64,000 nt of DNA from an uncultured Atopobium sp. (GTDB lineage: Bacteria > Actinomycetota > Coriobacteriia > Coriobacteriales > Atopobiaceae), in NCBI GenBank assembly GCA_938028565.1, contig CALIZS010000006.1, forward strand, positions 1-64,000, written 5' to 3'. Shown here piece after piece: positions 8,363 to 16,657 of the stretch. The number at the start of each line of letters is the position of its first letter. The first letter of the stretch is position 1. The position numbers and the translations under genes are program-made. Under the pieces are notes generated by a model. The model did not search any database and was not told the origin of the DNA. It saw only the letters and a list, made by a program, of their open reading frames with translations.

Positions 8363-9391
8363 CTATGCTCCAAACGGCAGCGCAATAGGTAGCTTGACCT
8401 GGCTAAAGAGCACGGCAAGCTGGAAGAGAAGAAACGCCGCCATAGTTCCAAAAATCATCGAATCGGTTCTATCAAGTAGGCCACCATGACCAGGCATAAT
8501 TGAACCAGAATCCTTGAGGCCCACTCCACGCTTAATGCGAGACTCAAAGAGGTCTCCAACAACAGAGAAGATGCCCTCTGTTACACCAAAGAGCAGCGCA
8601 AACAGTGGATTCATATTAATTGCACCAAAAACTGCCATCAAGAACCACACAAGCATTGAACCTAAAAGACCACCGTAGAAGCCCTCCCAACTCTTATTTG
8701 GAGAAATCCTCGGCGCCAGTTTATGCTTGCCAAATTTAGATCCAAACAAATACGCAAATGAATCGTTAGCCCACACAGAGAGCATGACAGCAAGCGTAAT
8801 CCAAGGAATAGAAAAACTTGGCTCTGTGGACCTCAGAAGCACTACCGTTGAAAGTGAAAGCGAGGTATACAGTGGTCCAAAAGCTGTAACTGCCACGTCT
8901 GCAAGGTTAGCTCGTGGTGTAAAAACATACCAAAGTCCGCAAAGGATAATCAAAAGCAGTGAAAATACCAGTGGAAAAACGTGACCAAAGTACGCAATTA
9001 TGGGAAAAATAAGCGAGAAAACAAGGCCAAGAGGCTCGTTTGGCATACGTCCGCCCATACGGCAAATATGGAAGAACTCAGAGCAGCAGAGCCATGCCAT
9101 GCCAGCAATCAAAACGATAGTGGCTTCTTTGCCAACAAACAGCGCAGCAAGCACAATAGCAGCATAAATTACGCCAGACAGAGTTCTGGTCAAAAGCTTC
9201 TCGGTAACGCCACGAACTCGCTGACCCATAAGGTTACCAGCGGCTCGTTGCAGCTCTTTAAGTGAGCGACGAGTCTCCAGCTTTTCAATCTGTCTATCAA
9301 TTCCAACGCTACCTGTTTCTTCAGGATTAGGCTGAGCATCAGCAGAAATCCTGGAGGTAGGCCTTCTGGAATCGCGCGTATTGTTCACCAC
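8363..9391 (-). CDS. cdsA: Phosphatidate cytidylyltransferase
   Basis: 342 residues. The CDP-alcohol signature is intact in SPNKSWEGFYGG and KDSGSIMPGHGGLLDRTDS near the C-terminus, with about eight membrane helices before and between. It makes CDP-diacylglycerol from phosphatidic acid and CTP. The N-terminal ~65 residues are hydrophilic and charged (basic and acidic, with RRPTSRIS and LETRRSLKEL) and exceed the core family; function of the extension unknown. GTG start overlapping the uppS stop codon by a base or two, with GGAGGAG upstream. Confidence 0.93.
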   Translation of the reverse strand: MVNNTRDSRRPTSRISADAQPNPEETGSVGIDRQIEKLETRRSLKELQRAAGNLMGQRVRGVTEKLLTRTLSGVIYAAIVLAALFVGKEATIVLIAGMAWLCCSEFFHICRMGGRMPNEPLGLVFSLIFPIIAYFGHVFPLVFSLLLIILCGLWYVFTPRANLADVAVTAFGPLYTSLSLSTVVLLRSTEPSFSIPWITLAVMLSVWANDSFAYLFGSKFGKHKLAPRISPNKSWEGFYGGLLGSMLVWFLMAVFGAINMNPLFALLFGVTEGIFSVVGDLFESRIKRGVGLKDSGSIMPGHGGLLDRTDSMIFGTMAAFLLFQLAVLFSQVKLPIALPFGA

Positions 9392-10170
9392 TATTTCACT
9401 CCTCCGAATCGCCTTTCGCGACCCTGATAGTCCTTAATGGCGCGCAAAAAATCCCACTTAGAGAAGTCAGGCCAGTAAGTTTGCGTGACATACAGCTCCG
9501 AGTAAGCCAGCTGCCATAGCAAATAGTTAGAAAGCCTCAGCTCTCCTGACGTACGAATCAACAGGTCTGGATCAGGAAGACCTGCCGTATAGAGGTTCTT
9601 CTCAAAATCTGCTGGAGTCACCGAATCAGCGGACACGGTGCCCTCAGCAATTTGATGAGCGAGAAGAACAGCTGCCCTGGTTAGCTCTGCACGAGAGCCA
9701 TAATTGACTGCAAGCGCAAACGTCATACCAGTGTTTTGCGCAGTCTCATCAAGTCCGCGCTGGAAGGTCTTGCGGGTCTTCTCAGGCAAAGCCTCAAGGT
9801 CACCAAAGAAACGCAGCTTAACGTTTTCTTGGTGGAACAGTGGGAGCTCTTTAAGAAGCGTCTCTGCAAACAGGCGCATGAGCAAGTCAACCTCACGTTG
9901 AGGACGCTTCCAGTTTTCAGTGGAGAACGCATAAACTGACAAAACGTCCAATCCAAGGCGCACACTTGTAGTAACAGCCTCACGCAAAGAAAGAACACCG
10001 GCCTTATGACCTTCGGTTCTGTCAAGTCCGCGAGCCGTAGCCCATCTACCGTTTCCATCCATAATGATGGAAACGTGAGATGGAATAGTTTCTAAATTGA
10101 TATCAGAGAGACTGATATCTTCTGGTGCGTCAGAGAAATACTGGACGAGTTTGTCTGTATCAAACTGCAC
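9391..10170 (-). CDS. uppS: Isoprenyl transferase (undecaprenyl diphosphate synthase)
   Basis: 259 residues. Catalytic Asp38 and the MDGNGRWA motif (37-44), and the C-terminal RTSGELRLSNYLLWQLAYSE region are conserved. It condenses isopentenyl diphosphate units in cis to make the lipid carrier for cell-wall precursors, using products of the neighbouring MEP genes. The N-terminal ~30 residues are an acidic extension. GTG start with GGAGATTTAA upstream, immediately after the frr stop. Confidence 0.95.
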   Translation of the reverse strand: MQFDTDKLVQYFSDAPEDISLSDINLETIPSHVSIIMDGNGRWATARGLDRTEGHKAGVLSLREAVTTSVRLGLDVLSVYAFSTENWKRPQREVDLLMRLFAETLLKELPLFHQENVKLRFFGDLEALPEKTRKTFQRGLDETAQNTGMTFALAVNYGSRAELTRAAVLLAHQIAEGTVSADSVTPADFEKNLYTAGLPDPDLLIRTSGELRLSNYLLWQLAYSELYVTQTYWPDFSKWDFLRAIKDYQGRERRFGGVK

Positions 10171-10716
10171 TTAAATCTCCATGATTTCTGAAGTCTTGGT
10201 CTTAAGAAGAGACTCAATCTGTGCAATATAGGTATCAGTCAGCTTCTGAATACCGTTCTTCTCGCGCTTCTGATCGTCCTCAGACAGCTCCTCATCGCGC
10301 TCAATCTTGCCATTAACGTCACGACGGACGTTACGAACAGCTATGCGAGCTTCCTCAGCAATCTGAGAGCACTCTTTAGCAAGCTCACGACGGCGCTCCT
10401 CGGTTGGCATGGGGAAAGGAAGCCTGATAGCAGAGCCATCATTAGATGGAGTAATACCAAGGTCAGAAGTCTCAATGGCCTTCTCGATGCTCTTTAGAGC
10501 AGTCTTATCCCATGGCTCAACAAGCAGCATAGATGCCTCAGGAACCTTGATAGCTGCAAGCTGAGAAATTGGGGTTGGCTGACCATAGTAGTCTACCTTG
10601 ATGTGATCAAGCGCATGTGGATTTGCGCGACCAGTACGAACACGACCAAAGTTATTCTTAAGTGCCTCGATGCACTTCTCCATAGACTGCTTAGCTTTAT
10701 CAGAATGAACGCTCAT
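10171..10716 (-). CDS. frr: Ribosome recycling factor
   Basis: 181 residues, typical length. Family hallmarks include LKNNFGRVRTGRANPHALD near the N-terminus, GSAIRLPFPMPTEERR in the middle and the long terminal helix. Works with EF-G to split post-termination ribosomes. The start ATG overlaps the pyrH stop (TAATG), so the two are translationally coupled. Confidence 0.97.
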   Translation of the reverse strand: MSVHSDKAKQSMEKCIEALKNNFGRVRTGRANPHALDHIKVDYYGQPTPISQLAAIKVPEASMLLVEPWDKTALKSIEKAIETSDLGITPSNDGSAIRLPFPMPTEERRRELAKECSQIAEEARIAVRNVRRDVNGKIERDEELSEDDQKREKNGIQKLTDTYIAQIESLLKTKTSEIMEI

Positions 10717-11465
10717 TAGTCCTCCTCAACGACAGTAGTACCGACTTCTTCTCCGGAAATTGCCTTCATGAAAACGCCTTCAGACTGCATGTCAAATACA
10801 AGAATTGGCATCTTATTGTCTTTGCACAGCGCAATTGCTGCAGCGTCCATAACCTTAAGTTCTTTGGCGAGAACATCTTTGTAGGTGACAGTGTCAAACT
10901 TAACTGCATCAGCATGAGTAACTGGATCGCAGTCGTAAATACCATCTACCTTTGTTGCCTTCATCAGAGCCTCTGCGCCAATCTCGCAGGCGCGAAGAGC
11001 TGCAGCAGTATCAGTAGTGAAGTAAGGGTTACCGGTACCTGCAGCAAAGATGACAATACGTCCCTTCTCAAGGTGCCTAATAGCACGACGGCGAATATAA
11101 GGCTCTGCAACCTGAGCCATGGAAATTGCACTCATAACACGGCAATCCATGCCATTGCGCTCAAAACAATCCTGGAGTGAGAGAGCGTTGATTACTGTTG
11201 CAAGCATGCCCATATTATCGCCCTGGGCGCGATCCATGCCAGCAGCTGCCTGAGAAACGCCTCTAAAGATGTTTCCGCCGCCAACAACAATGGCAACCTG
11301 AACGCCAGACTCCCAAACAGGCTTAATTTCTTTAGCAAGCATTTCTGGAATTGAAGGGTCGATACCAAAGGATTGCTCACCCATCAATGCTTCACCAGAA
11401 AGCTTTAAAAGTACTCTTTTGTATTTAGCTGAAGACAAAGCTTCCTCGCTCTCTCCGTTTGCCAT
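10716..11465 (-). CDS. pyrH: Uridylate kinase (UMP kinase)
   Basis: About 249 residues from ATG (MANGES). Amino-acid-kinase fold motifs KLSGEALMGEQ, VVGGGNIFRG and GTGNPYFTTDTAAALRA are present; it phosphorylates UMP to UDP. The open frame continues 28 residues upstream, but that stretch is the tsf terminator hairpin, so the longer start is rejected. No convincing ribosome-binding site precedes the ATG. It begins the pyrH-frr-uppS-cdsA-dxr-rseP-ispG-proS run. Confidence 0.95.
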   Translation of the reverse strand: MANGESEEALSSAKYKRVLLKLSGEALMGEQSFGIDPSIPEMLAKEIKPVWESGVQVAIVVGGGNIFRGVSQAAAGMDRAQGDNMGMLATVINALSLQDCFERNGMDCRVMSAISMAQVAEPYIRRRAIRHLEKGRIVIFAAGTGNPYFTTDTAAALRACEIGAEALMKATKVDGIYDCDPVTHADAVKFDTVTYKDVLAKELKVMDAAAIALCKDNKMPILVFDMQSEGVFMKAISGEEVGTTVVEED

Positions 11466-11516
11466 AGTTGTAATAATTTTAACAAACGACACCGTAAGTT
11501 TTGCAGGAATCGCGTT

Positions 11517-11547
11517 AAAAAAAGAGCCGGTTGAAGACAACCGGCTC
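11517..11547 (-). terminator. Terminator of rpsB-tsf
   Basis: Perfect 10-bp stem GAGCCGGTTG / CAACCGGCTC with loop AAGA, followed on the minus strand by seven T. It lies 23 bases past the tsf stop and separates it from pyrH. Confidence 0.93.
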
Positions 11548-11569
11548 AAAATAATTGAAGTAAAAAGTC

Positions 11570-12442
11570 TTACTCTTCACCAAAAGCAAAACGCACGAAG
11601 CTGACAATCTTAACCTCGTCGTCAACCTTCTTGGAGAGCAGCTTTGCATACTCAGAAATGGTCATATCTGGGTCCTTAACAAATGCCTGCTCAGTAAGGA
11701 CATACTCCTTGTAGTACTTCTCGAGACGACCATAAGCCATCTTCTCCTGAATAGCCTCAGGCTTGCCAGACTCAGCTGCCTGTGCCTTATAAATGGAGAG
11801 CTCGTGATCAACGATGTCCTGTGGAACATCCTCACGGCGAGCAGCAACTGGAGCAGCTGCAGCTACCTGCATTGCAACGTCGTGTGCAAAGTTCTTGAAG
11901 TCCTGAGACTCAGCGGTTTCTGGCTTGTTGAACTCAAAGGTAACAATGTCAGCAAGCTTGCCACCAAGGTGGATGTAGCTAGCAAGAGCGCCGTCTGCAG
12001 CCTCAACACGCTGGAAACGAAGAACACGCATGTTCTCACCGATGTTGTGGATCTTATCGGTGATTGCCTCTTCAACGGTCTCGTCGCCAAACTTAGCAGC
12101 CTTGAGCTCCTCAACGTCAGCTGGGTTGCTCTCAACAACAACTGCAGCAAGATCGCCAGCAAAGCCGGTGAACTGTGGGTTTGTACCAACAAAGTCAGTC
12201 TCGCAGGAGAGCTCGAGAATTGCGCCAGTCTTGCCGTCTGGGCTAATGAAAGTAGCAATGGTACCCTCGTTGGTGTCACGGCCAGCACGCTTAACTGCCT
12301 TAGCAACGCCCATAGTACGAAGAATATCTACTGCCTTCTCAATATCGCCCTCAGCCTCGACGAGTGCCTTCTTACACTCCATCATAGGAGAGCTGGTCAT
12401 ATCACGAAGCTGCTTAACAAGTGCTGCGGTAATCTCTGCCAT
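11570..12442 (-). CDS. tsf: Elongation factor Ts
   Basis: 290 residues. The N-terminal UBA-like segment and TSSPMMECKKALVEAEGDIEKA signature, and the core ILELSCETDFVGTNPQF, are clear. It exchanges GDP for GTP on EF-Tu. ATG start with AGGAGG upstream; 54 bases after rpsB in the classical rpsB-tsf pair, ended by a strong terminator. Confidence 0.97.
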   Translation of the reverse strand: MAEITAALVKQLRDMTSSPMMECKKALVEAEGDIEKAVDILRTMGVAKAVKRAGRDTNEGTIATFISPDGKTGAILELSCETDFVGTNPQFTGFAGDLAAVVVESNPADVEELKAAKFGDETVEEAITDKIHNIGENMRVLRFQRVEAADGALASYIHLGGKLADIVTFEFNKPETAESQDFKNFAHDVAMQVAAAAPVAARREDVPQDIVDHELSIYKAQAAESGKPEAIQEKMAYGRLEKYYKEYVLTEQAFVKDPDMTISEYAKLLSKKVDDEVKIVSFVRFAFGEE

Positions 12443-12496
12443 GTTTTCCTCCTAAAATCTACTGAATAACTAAATTATTTGACCCGTTGCTAAGAG

Positions 12497-13237
12497 TTAC
12501 TCAGCAGCTGGGGTCTCGGACTCAGCGCCCATCTCTTCAGCAGAAATCTGCTCCTTGCCGCTACCTGCAAGAATTGCGTCTGCAGCAAGCTGGCACATAA
12601 GAGAAATGGAACGAATAGCATCGTCATTTGCAGGAATGCCGTAATCAACAACATCTGGATCAGAGTTGGTGTCAAGCAGGGAGACAACTGGAATGTGAAG
12701 ACGGTTTGCCTCACGGATTGCGTTCTCTTCACGCTTGGAATCAACAACAAAGAGAGCCTGTGGAAGAGAAGTCATATCACGGACGCCACCGAGGTTAAGC
12801 TGAAGCTTCAGAAGCTCCTTGTTCTTAAGAGCCTGCTCCTTCTTAGGAAGAGTTGCCATACGGCCATCCTCTACCATTGCCTCAAGCTCCTCAAGGCGCT
12901 TGATGCGGGAACGCATGGTGACAAAGTTGGTGAGCATACCGCCAAGCCAACGCTGGTTGATGTAAGGCATGTTTGCACGAGCTGCCTCAGTAGCGATTGG
13001 CTCCTGAGCCTGCTTCTTGGTGCCGACGAAGAGAACGCGACCACCCTTAGATGCAACATTCTTCAGGAACGTATAAGCAGCATCTGCGCCAAGCATGGTC
13101 TGCTTAAGGTCAAGAATGTAAATGCCGTTGCGATCGCCAAAGATGTATGGCTTCATCTTAGGGTTCCAACGACGAGTCTGGTGACCATAGTGGCAACCAG
13201 CATCCAGAAGAGTCTGAATAGTAATCTTTGCAGCCAT
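12497..13237 (-). CDS. rpsB: 30S ribosomal protein S2
   Basis: About 246 residues starting MAAKITIQ. S2 family sequence DAGCHYGHQTRRWNPKMKPYIF and NQRWLGGMLTN are present, with a Glu/Ala-rich C-terminal tail. The ATG is chosen because GGAGGT lies directly upstream; a start four codons earlier would overlap that site. Transcribed from a promoter about 150 bases upstream with a structured leader. Confidence 0.97.
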   Translation of the reverse strand: MAAKITIQTLLDAGCHYGHQTRRWNPKMKPYIFGDRNGIYILDLKQTMLGADAAYTFLKNVASKGGRVLFVGTKKQAQEPIATEAARANMPYINQRWLGGMLTNFVTMRSRIKRLEELEAMVEDGRMATLPKKEQALKNKELLKLQLNLGGVRDMTSLPQALFVVDSKREENAIREANRLHIPVVSLLDTNSDPDVVDYGIPANDDAIRSISLMCQLAADAILAGSGKEQISAEEMGAESETPAAE

Positions 13238-13349
13238 TTTTACCTCCATTGGTTGTTCCTCCGTACGAGTTCAAGCCTTGTTAAAACCACCCAACACCTG
13301 GCTTAGCGTTAGGCACCACGGCAAACAAGTAGTCGTACGTGCGATTTTG

Positions 13350-13386
13350 TGCTGTTTGGTAACAGCATGTTGTGCTTCTACACAAC
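13350..13386 (-). promoter_or_regulatory. Two hairpins in the rpsB 5' leader
   Basis: TGCTGTT-tggt-AACAGCA (13350-13367) and GTTGTG-cttcta-CACAAC (13369-13386) are adjacent perfect stems at the very 5' end of the predicted rpsB transcript. Ribosomal-protein leaders often bind their own product; that role here is inference. Confidence 0.4.
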
Positions 13387-13393
13387 TTTTGAA

Positions 13394-13423
13394 AGTATAG
13401 CAGGAAAACAAGGGCTACGTCTA
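13394..13423 (-). promoter_or_regulatory. Promoter of rpsB-tsf
   Basis: Minus-strand -10 TATACT (13394-13399) and -35 TAGACG (13418-13423), spacer 18 bases, giving a leader of about 150 bases before rpsB. Confidence 0.6.
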
Positions 13424-13508
13424 TAAAGAATTTAGACCATAACCTCTACAAATACTGCGTAAATGCATCAAACTTCTTTGCGCAAGATATTTCGCAACAA
13501 CGCTCAGC

Positions 13509-14435
13509 TTATTTTGATCTTGGATGAGCTGCTTTTGCTGCTTCTTTGAGTCTGTCAACTGACAAATGCGTATACACCTGTGTAGTTGAAAGTGATTCAT
13601 GACCTAAAAGTTCCTGCACAACACGAAGATCCGCCCCACCACCAAGAAGTTCTGTGGCGTATGTATGTCTCATAGCGTGTGGCGAGAGTGAGCTGTCTAG
13701 TCCTGCAGCCGTTAGATACGACGAAAAAACCTTGCGCAAAGAATCCGCGCTCATATTATTTCCTCTTACGGAAATAAAAAGAGTCGAATGTGCACGGCCC
13801 GCTTTATCTTTTAACAAAAGCGTAGGTCGAGAAGACCTTAGGTACTTTTTGAGCCACTCAATTGCAGACTCATAGAGAGGAACAATTCGCTCTTTAGAGC
13901 CTTTACCAAAGAGACGCACTGTTCCATTTTGCAAATCAACCTGTTCAAGCTTGAGAGACGCCACCTCAGAAATACGGGCTCCTGTTGCATACAAAAACTC
14001 AAGAAATGCTCTGTCTCTAAGCCCTACCGCGGTTGAAACATCACATGATTCAAAAAGCCTATTTACATCAGAATCAGCCATGGTATGCGGAAGATTTCGT
14101 GGTGCTCGAGGATTGCTGAGCGCAAGAGTAGGATTTGTAGCAATCAGTTTTTCTCGCTGCATCCATTTGTAAAAACCCCGCAACGCAGATAAATGCCTAT
14201 TTAGTGTTTTTGCTGAATATTGAGCCTGTTTGAGATAGGCCAAATAGAGACGAAGGCTTCTGTGATCAACCCGAGTTACCGCAACACCTTCTCTACTACA
14301 CCACTGCTCAAATGCCAAAAGATCAGTCTGATATGACCTTAGGGTATTCTCGGAGAGATTCCTGACCTTACTTAGATACTCAATAAATTGTTCAACGTGA
14401 CTACCCTGCTCTTTTGAAATAGCCACGTTAATCAC
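13509..14435 (-). CDS. xerC: Tyrosine recombinase XerC/XerD family
   Basis: 308 residues, full-length Xer protein with an N-terminal SAM-like core-binding domain and C-terminal catalytic domain. The catalytic set is complete: R154 (ARISE), K178, H253 and R256 (HAMRHTYAT), H279 (LLGHES) and Y288 (QVYTHL). It resolves chromosome dimers at dif. The neighbourhood dprA-trmFO-xerC matches the Firmicute dprA-topA-trmFO-xerC order without topA, supporting XerC. The GTG start overlaps trmFO by 8 bases; a second GTG 9 bases later has better-placed AAGAG and may be the true start. Confidence 0.92.
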   Translation of the reverse strand: MINVAISKEQGSHVEQFIEYLSKVRNLSENTLRSYQTDLLAFEQWCSREGVAVTRVDHRSLRLYLAYLKQAQYSAKTLNRHLSALRGFYKWMQREKLIATNPTLALSNPRAPRNLPHTMADSDVNRLFESCDVSTAVGLRDRAFLEFLYATGARISEVASLKLEQVDLQNGTVRLFGKGSKERIVPLYESAIEWLKKYLRSSRPTLLLKDKAGRAHSTLFISVRGNNMSADSLRKVFSSYLTAAGLDSSLSPHAMRHTYATELLGGGADLRVVQELLGHESLSTTQVYTHLSVDRLKEAAKAAHPRSK

Positions 14436-15762
14436 TCTTCATGCAATCAAAAAGTTCCTGACGAGAAGAGATGTAATCATCAAAGTCTTTACGAGCACGC
14501 TCTGCCATCTTTTGACGTCGCTCGTCTTTTCTTTTGACATGCTCATCCAGTGGCTCAAAAATTCCAAAGTTAACATGCATAGGCTGGTAATCTTTGGTGT
14601 TTGGGTTTGTTGCATAACCCACAAGAGAGCCAAACGAAGTGGTCAAAGGAAGCCTGACTTCCTCTTTGCCTAACAAACGAGCGTACATGTTAAGCGCAGC
14701 AAGCAATCCAGATGCTATAGCCTCAACATAGCCTTCTGTACCCGTAATTTGACCTGCAAGAATAGTAGAAGTTCCCGGAATTCCAAACGAACCATCAAGC
14801 GCGTGAGGAGAGTCAACAAAAGAGTTTCTGTGCATGACGCCGTAGCGAACAAACTCAGCGTTTTCCAACCCTGGGATAAGGGTAAATACGCGTTTTTGCT
14901 CTCCCCAGGTAAGATTTGTCTGAAAACCAACCAGATTAAATGCTGTCCTAGCTGCATTTTCTGCACGAAGCTGAACTGCTGCCCAGGGGCGTTTGCCCGT
15001 TCTGGGGTCAATAAGTCCTACTGGCTTTAAAGCGCCAAATCTAATGGAATCATGTCCTGTTCTTGCTACTTCCTCAATAGGCTGACAAGCTTGGAACAAA
15101 TCAGACTGCTCAAAATCGTGACCAATAACACGCTTAGCTGCAAGTAACTCATTAACAAATGTGTCGTATTCCTCTTTATTCATGGGGCAATTGAGGTAAT
15201 CGCCAATTCCCAAGTCCTCATAACGAGATTGAGAGAATGCAATTGAATGGTCAATTGATTCATAAGACACAATAGGCGCTGCTGCATCAAAAAACGACAT
15301 TCTGTTAGTTCCAACACGCTTAGAAATTGCTTCGTATAAGCTATCTGAGCACAGTGGTCCTGCAGCAATAACTGTTGGCTCATCAGATAACTCCGTAACC
15401 TCTGCATGAGTTACCGAAATGTTTGGATGATTTCTGATCTGCTCAGTAACAGCCTTTGAAAACTCTTCTCTATTGACCGCAAGAGCGCCGCCTGCAGGAA
15501 CAGAGTTTTCTTCTGCTATACGGAGCAGAAAACTACCCATCTTTTTAAGCTCAGACTTTAAAATTCCAGCTGCAGAGTCTTTCTTAGTGGACTTCAGAGA
15601 GTTGGAACAGACCAGCTCAGCAAACATATCTGTGTGGTGTGCTGGAGAAGAAACAACAGGGCGCCGCTCAATGAGCTCTACAGAAACACCACGTGAAGCA
15701 AGCTGTAAAGCACATTCGCTTCCAGCTAAACCAGCGCCAACTACCGTAACTTTTTGTGTCAT
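14428..15762 (-). CDS. trmFO: Methylenetetrahydrofolate-tRNA-(uracil-5-)-methyltransferase
   Basis: 444 residues. The FAD-binding motif GAGLAGSE (9-16) and ELVCSNSLKS with Cys52 are present. The enzyme makes m5U54 in the T loop of tRNA using 5,10-methylene-THF and FADH2, instead of SAM-dependent TrmA. ATG start with AGGTG upstream, 17 bases after dprA; the stop overlaps xerC. Confidence 0.95.
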   Translation of the reverse strand: MTQKVTVVGAGLAGSECALQLASRGVSVELIERRPVVSSPAHHTDMFAELVCSNSLKSTKKDSAAGILKSELKKMGSFLLRIAEENSVPAGGALAVNREEFSKAVTEQIRNHPNISVTHAEVTELSDEPTVIAAGPLCSDSLYEAISKRVGTNRMSFFDAAAPIVSYESIDHSIAFSQSRYEDLGIGDYLNCPMNKEEYDTFVNELLAAKRVIGHDFEQSDLFQACQPIEEVARTGHDSIRFGALKPVGLIDPRTGKRPWAAVQLRAENAARTAFNLVGFQTNLTWGEQKRVFTLIPGLENAEFVRYGVMHRNSFVDSPHALDGSFGIPGTSTILAGQITGTEGYVEAIASGLLAALNMYARLLGKEEVRLPLTTSFGSLVGYATNPNTKDYQPMHVNFGIFEPLDEHVKRKDERRQKMAERARKDFDDYISSRQELFDCMKSD

Positions 15763-15779
15763 TGTTCACCTATCACACA

Positions 15780-16655
15780 CTACGAATCCAAATAAAACTC
15801 TTTAGAAGGAGTATACCTTCCATCCGGTAATCTTTTTACCATTCCACGAGCTTCATAATCAGTAAGAGAATTTAACACGGTAAGTACGTTTTCTGATAGC
15901 CTCCATGCAAGCTCTTCTGGTCTTGAAGGAGAAGCAATAAGTGCAGATAAAAGTGGTGTTAGCTTCTTATCTTGCTTCATTTGTTCCCGAACTAGGCAAT
16001 CAAAATCTAATGAAATTGCAATGCCCAACGATGTCTCATCAGGAATAATTTGGGCGCCTTCAGAGATGAGTCTATTCGTACCAGCAGAGGCTGGAGAGAA
16101 GATAGACCCGGGTATTGCATAAATAGTTTTACCAAGAGAGTTGGCAAACTCAGCAGTGCTCATGGTGCCTGAACAAAGCCCTGCTTCCGTTACCAAAAGC
16201 ACTTTACCTAATGCTGCAATAACCGCATTTCTTCTAGGAAAGGCATAGCGTCTAGGAGGCGTTCCCCACCTGTCTAAAGAAATGACTGCTCCCCTTCCTT
16301 CTCGCGCTGCTTCAAAAAGCTCTGCAGAAGTAGTTGGGTAGGTCACATCTGCACCACAGCCTGCCACTACAACAGTCTTTCCACCAGCATCAAGAGAAGC
16401 CATACCCGCCATATAATCGCAGCCAAGAGCTCCACCAGATACCACCACAATATTGTTATCTGCAGCACATCTACCAGCCATTTCTGCAATTGCCATGCCG
16501 TATGGAGTGGCTCTACGTGCCCCAATTACAGACATACAAGGTTGCTGCAAAACGCTTCTATCCCCCATTCCATAGATAATTTCAGGCGGGTGGTTGAGCA
16601 GTAGCAATTCTTTTGGATAGTCCTCATCTTCTGATGAAATCTCCCATTTCTCCAT
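15780..16655 (-). CDS. dprA: DNA-processing protein DprA
   Basis: 291 residues with the extended Rossmann fold of DprA/Smf: MSVIGARRATPYG, VVSGGALGCDYMAGMASL and VVVAGCGADVTYP, and a C-terminal winged-helix-like region (LAWRLSENVLTVLNSLTDYEARGMV). DprA binds incoming single-stranded DNA and loads RecA during natural transformation. It follows comM by 2 bases. Full length with intact motifs, so the cell retains part of the transformation machinery. Confidence 0.94.
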   Translation of the reverse strand: MEKWEISSEDEDYPKELLLLNHPPEIIYGMGDRSVLQQPCMSVIGARRATPYGMAIAEMAGRCAADNNIVVVSGGALGCDYMAGMASLDAGGKTVVVAGCGADVTYPTTSAELFEAAREGRGAVISLDRWGTPPRRYAFPRRNAVIAALGKVLLVTEAGLCSGTMSTAEFANSLGKTIYAIPGSIFSPASAGTNRLISEGAQIIPDETSLGIAISLDFDCLVREQMKQDKKLTPLLSALIASPSRPEELAWRLSENVLTVLNSLTDYEARGMVKRLPDGRYTPSKEFYLDS

Positions 16656-16657
16656 TG

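Noticed and set aside
11466..11549. N-terminal extension of pyrH
   Set aside because: These codons are the tsf terminator stem-loop; UMP kinase similarity starts after the ATG at 11465.
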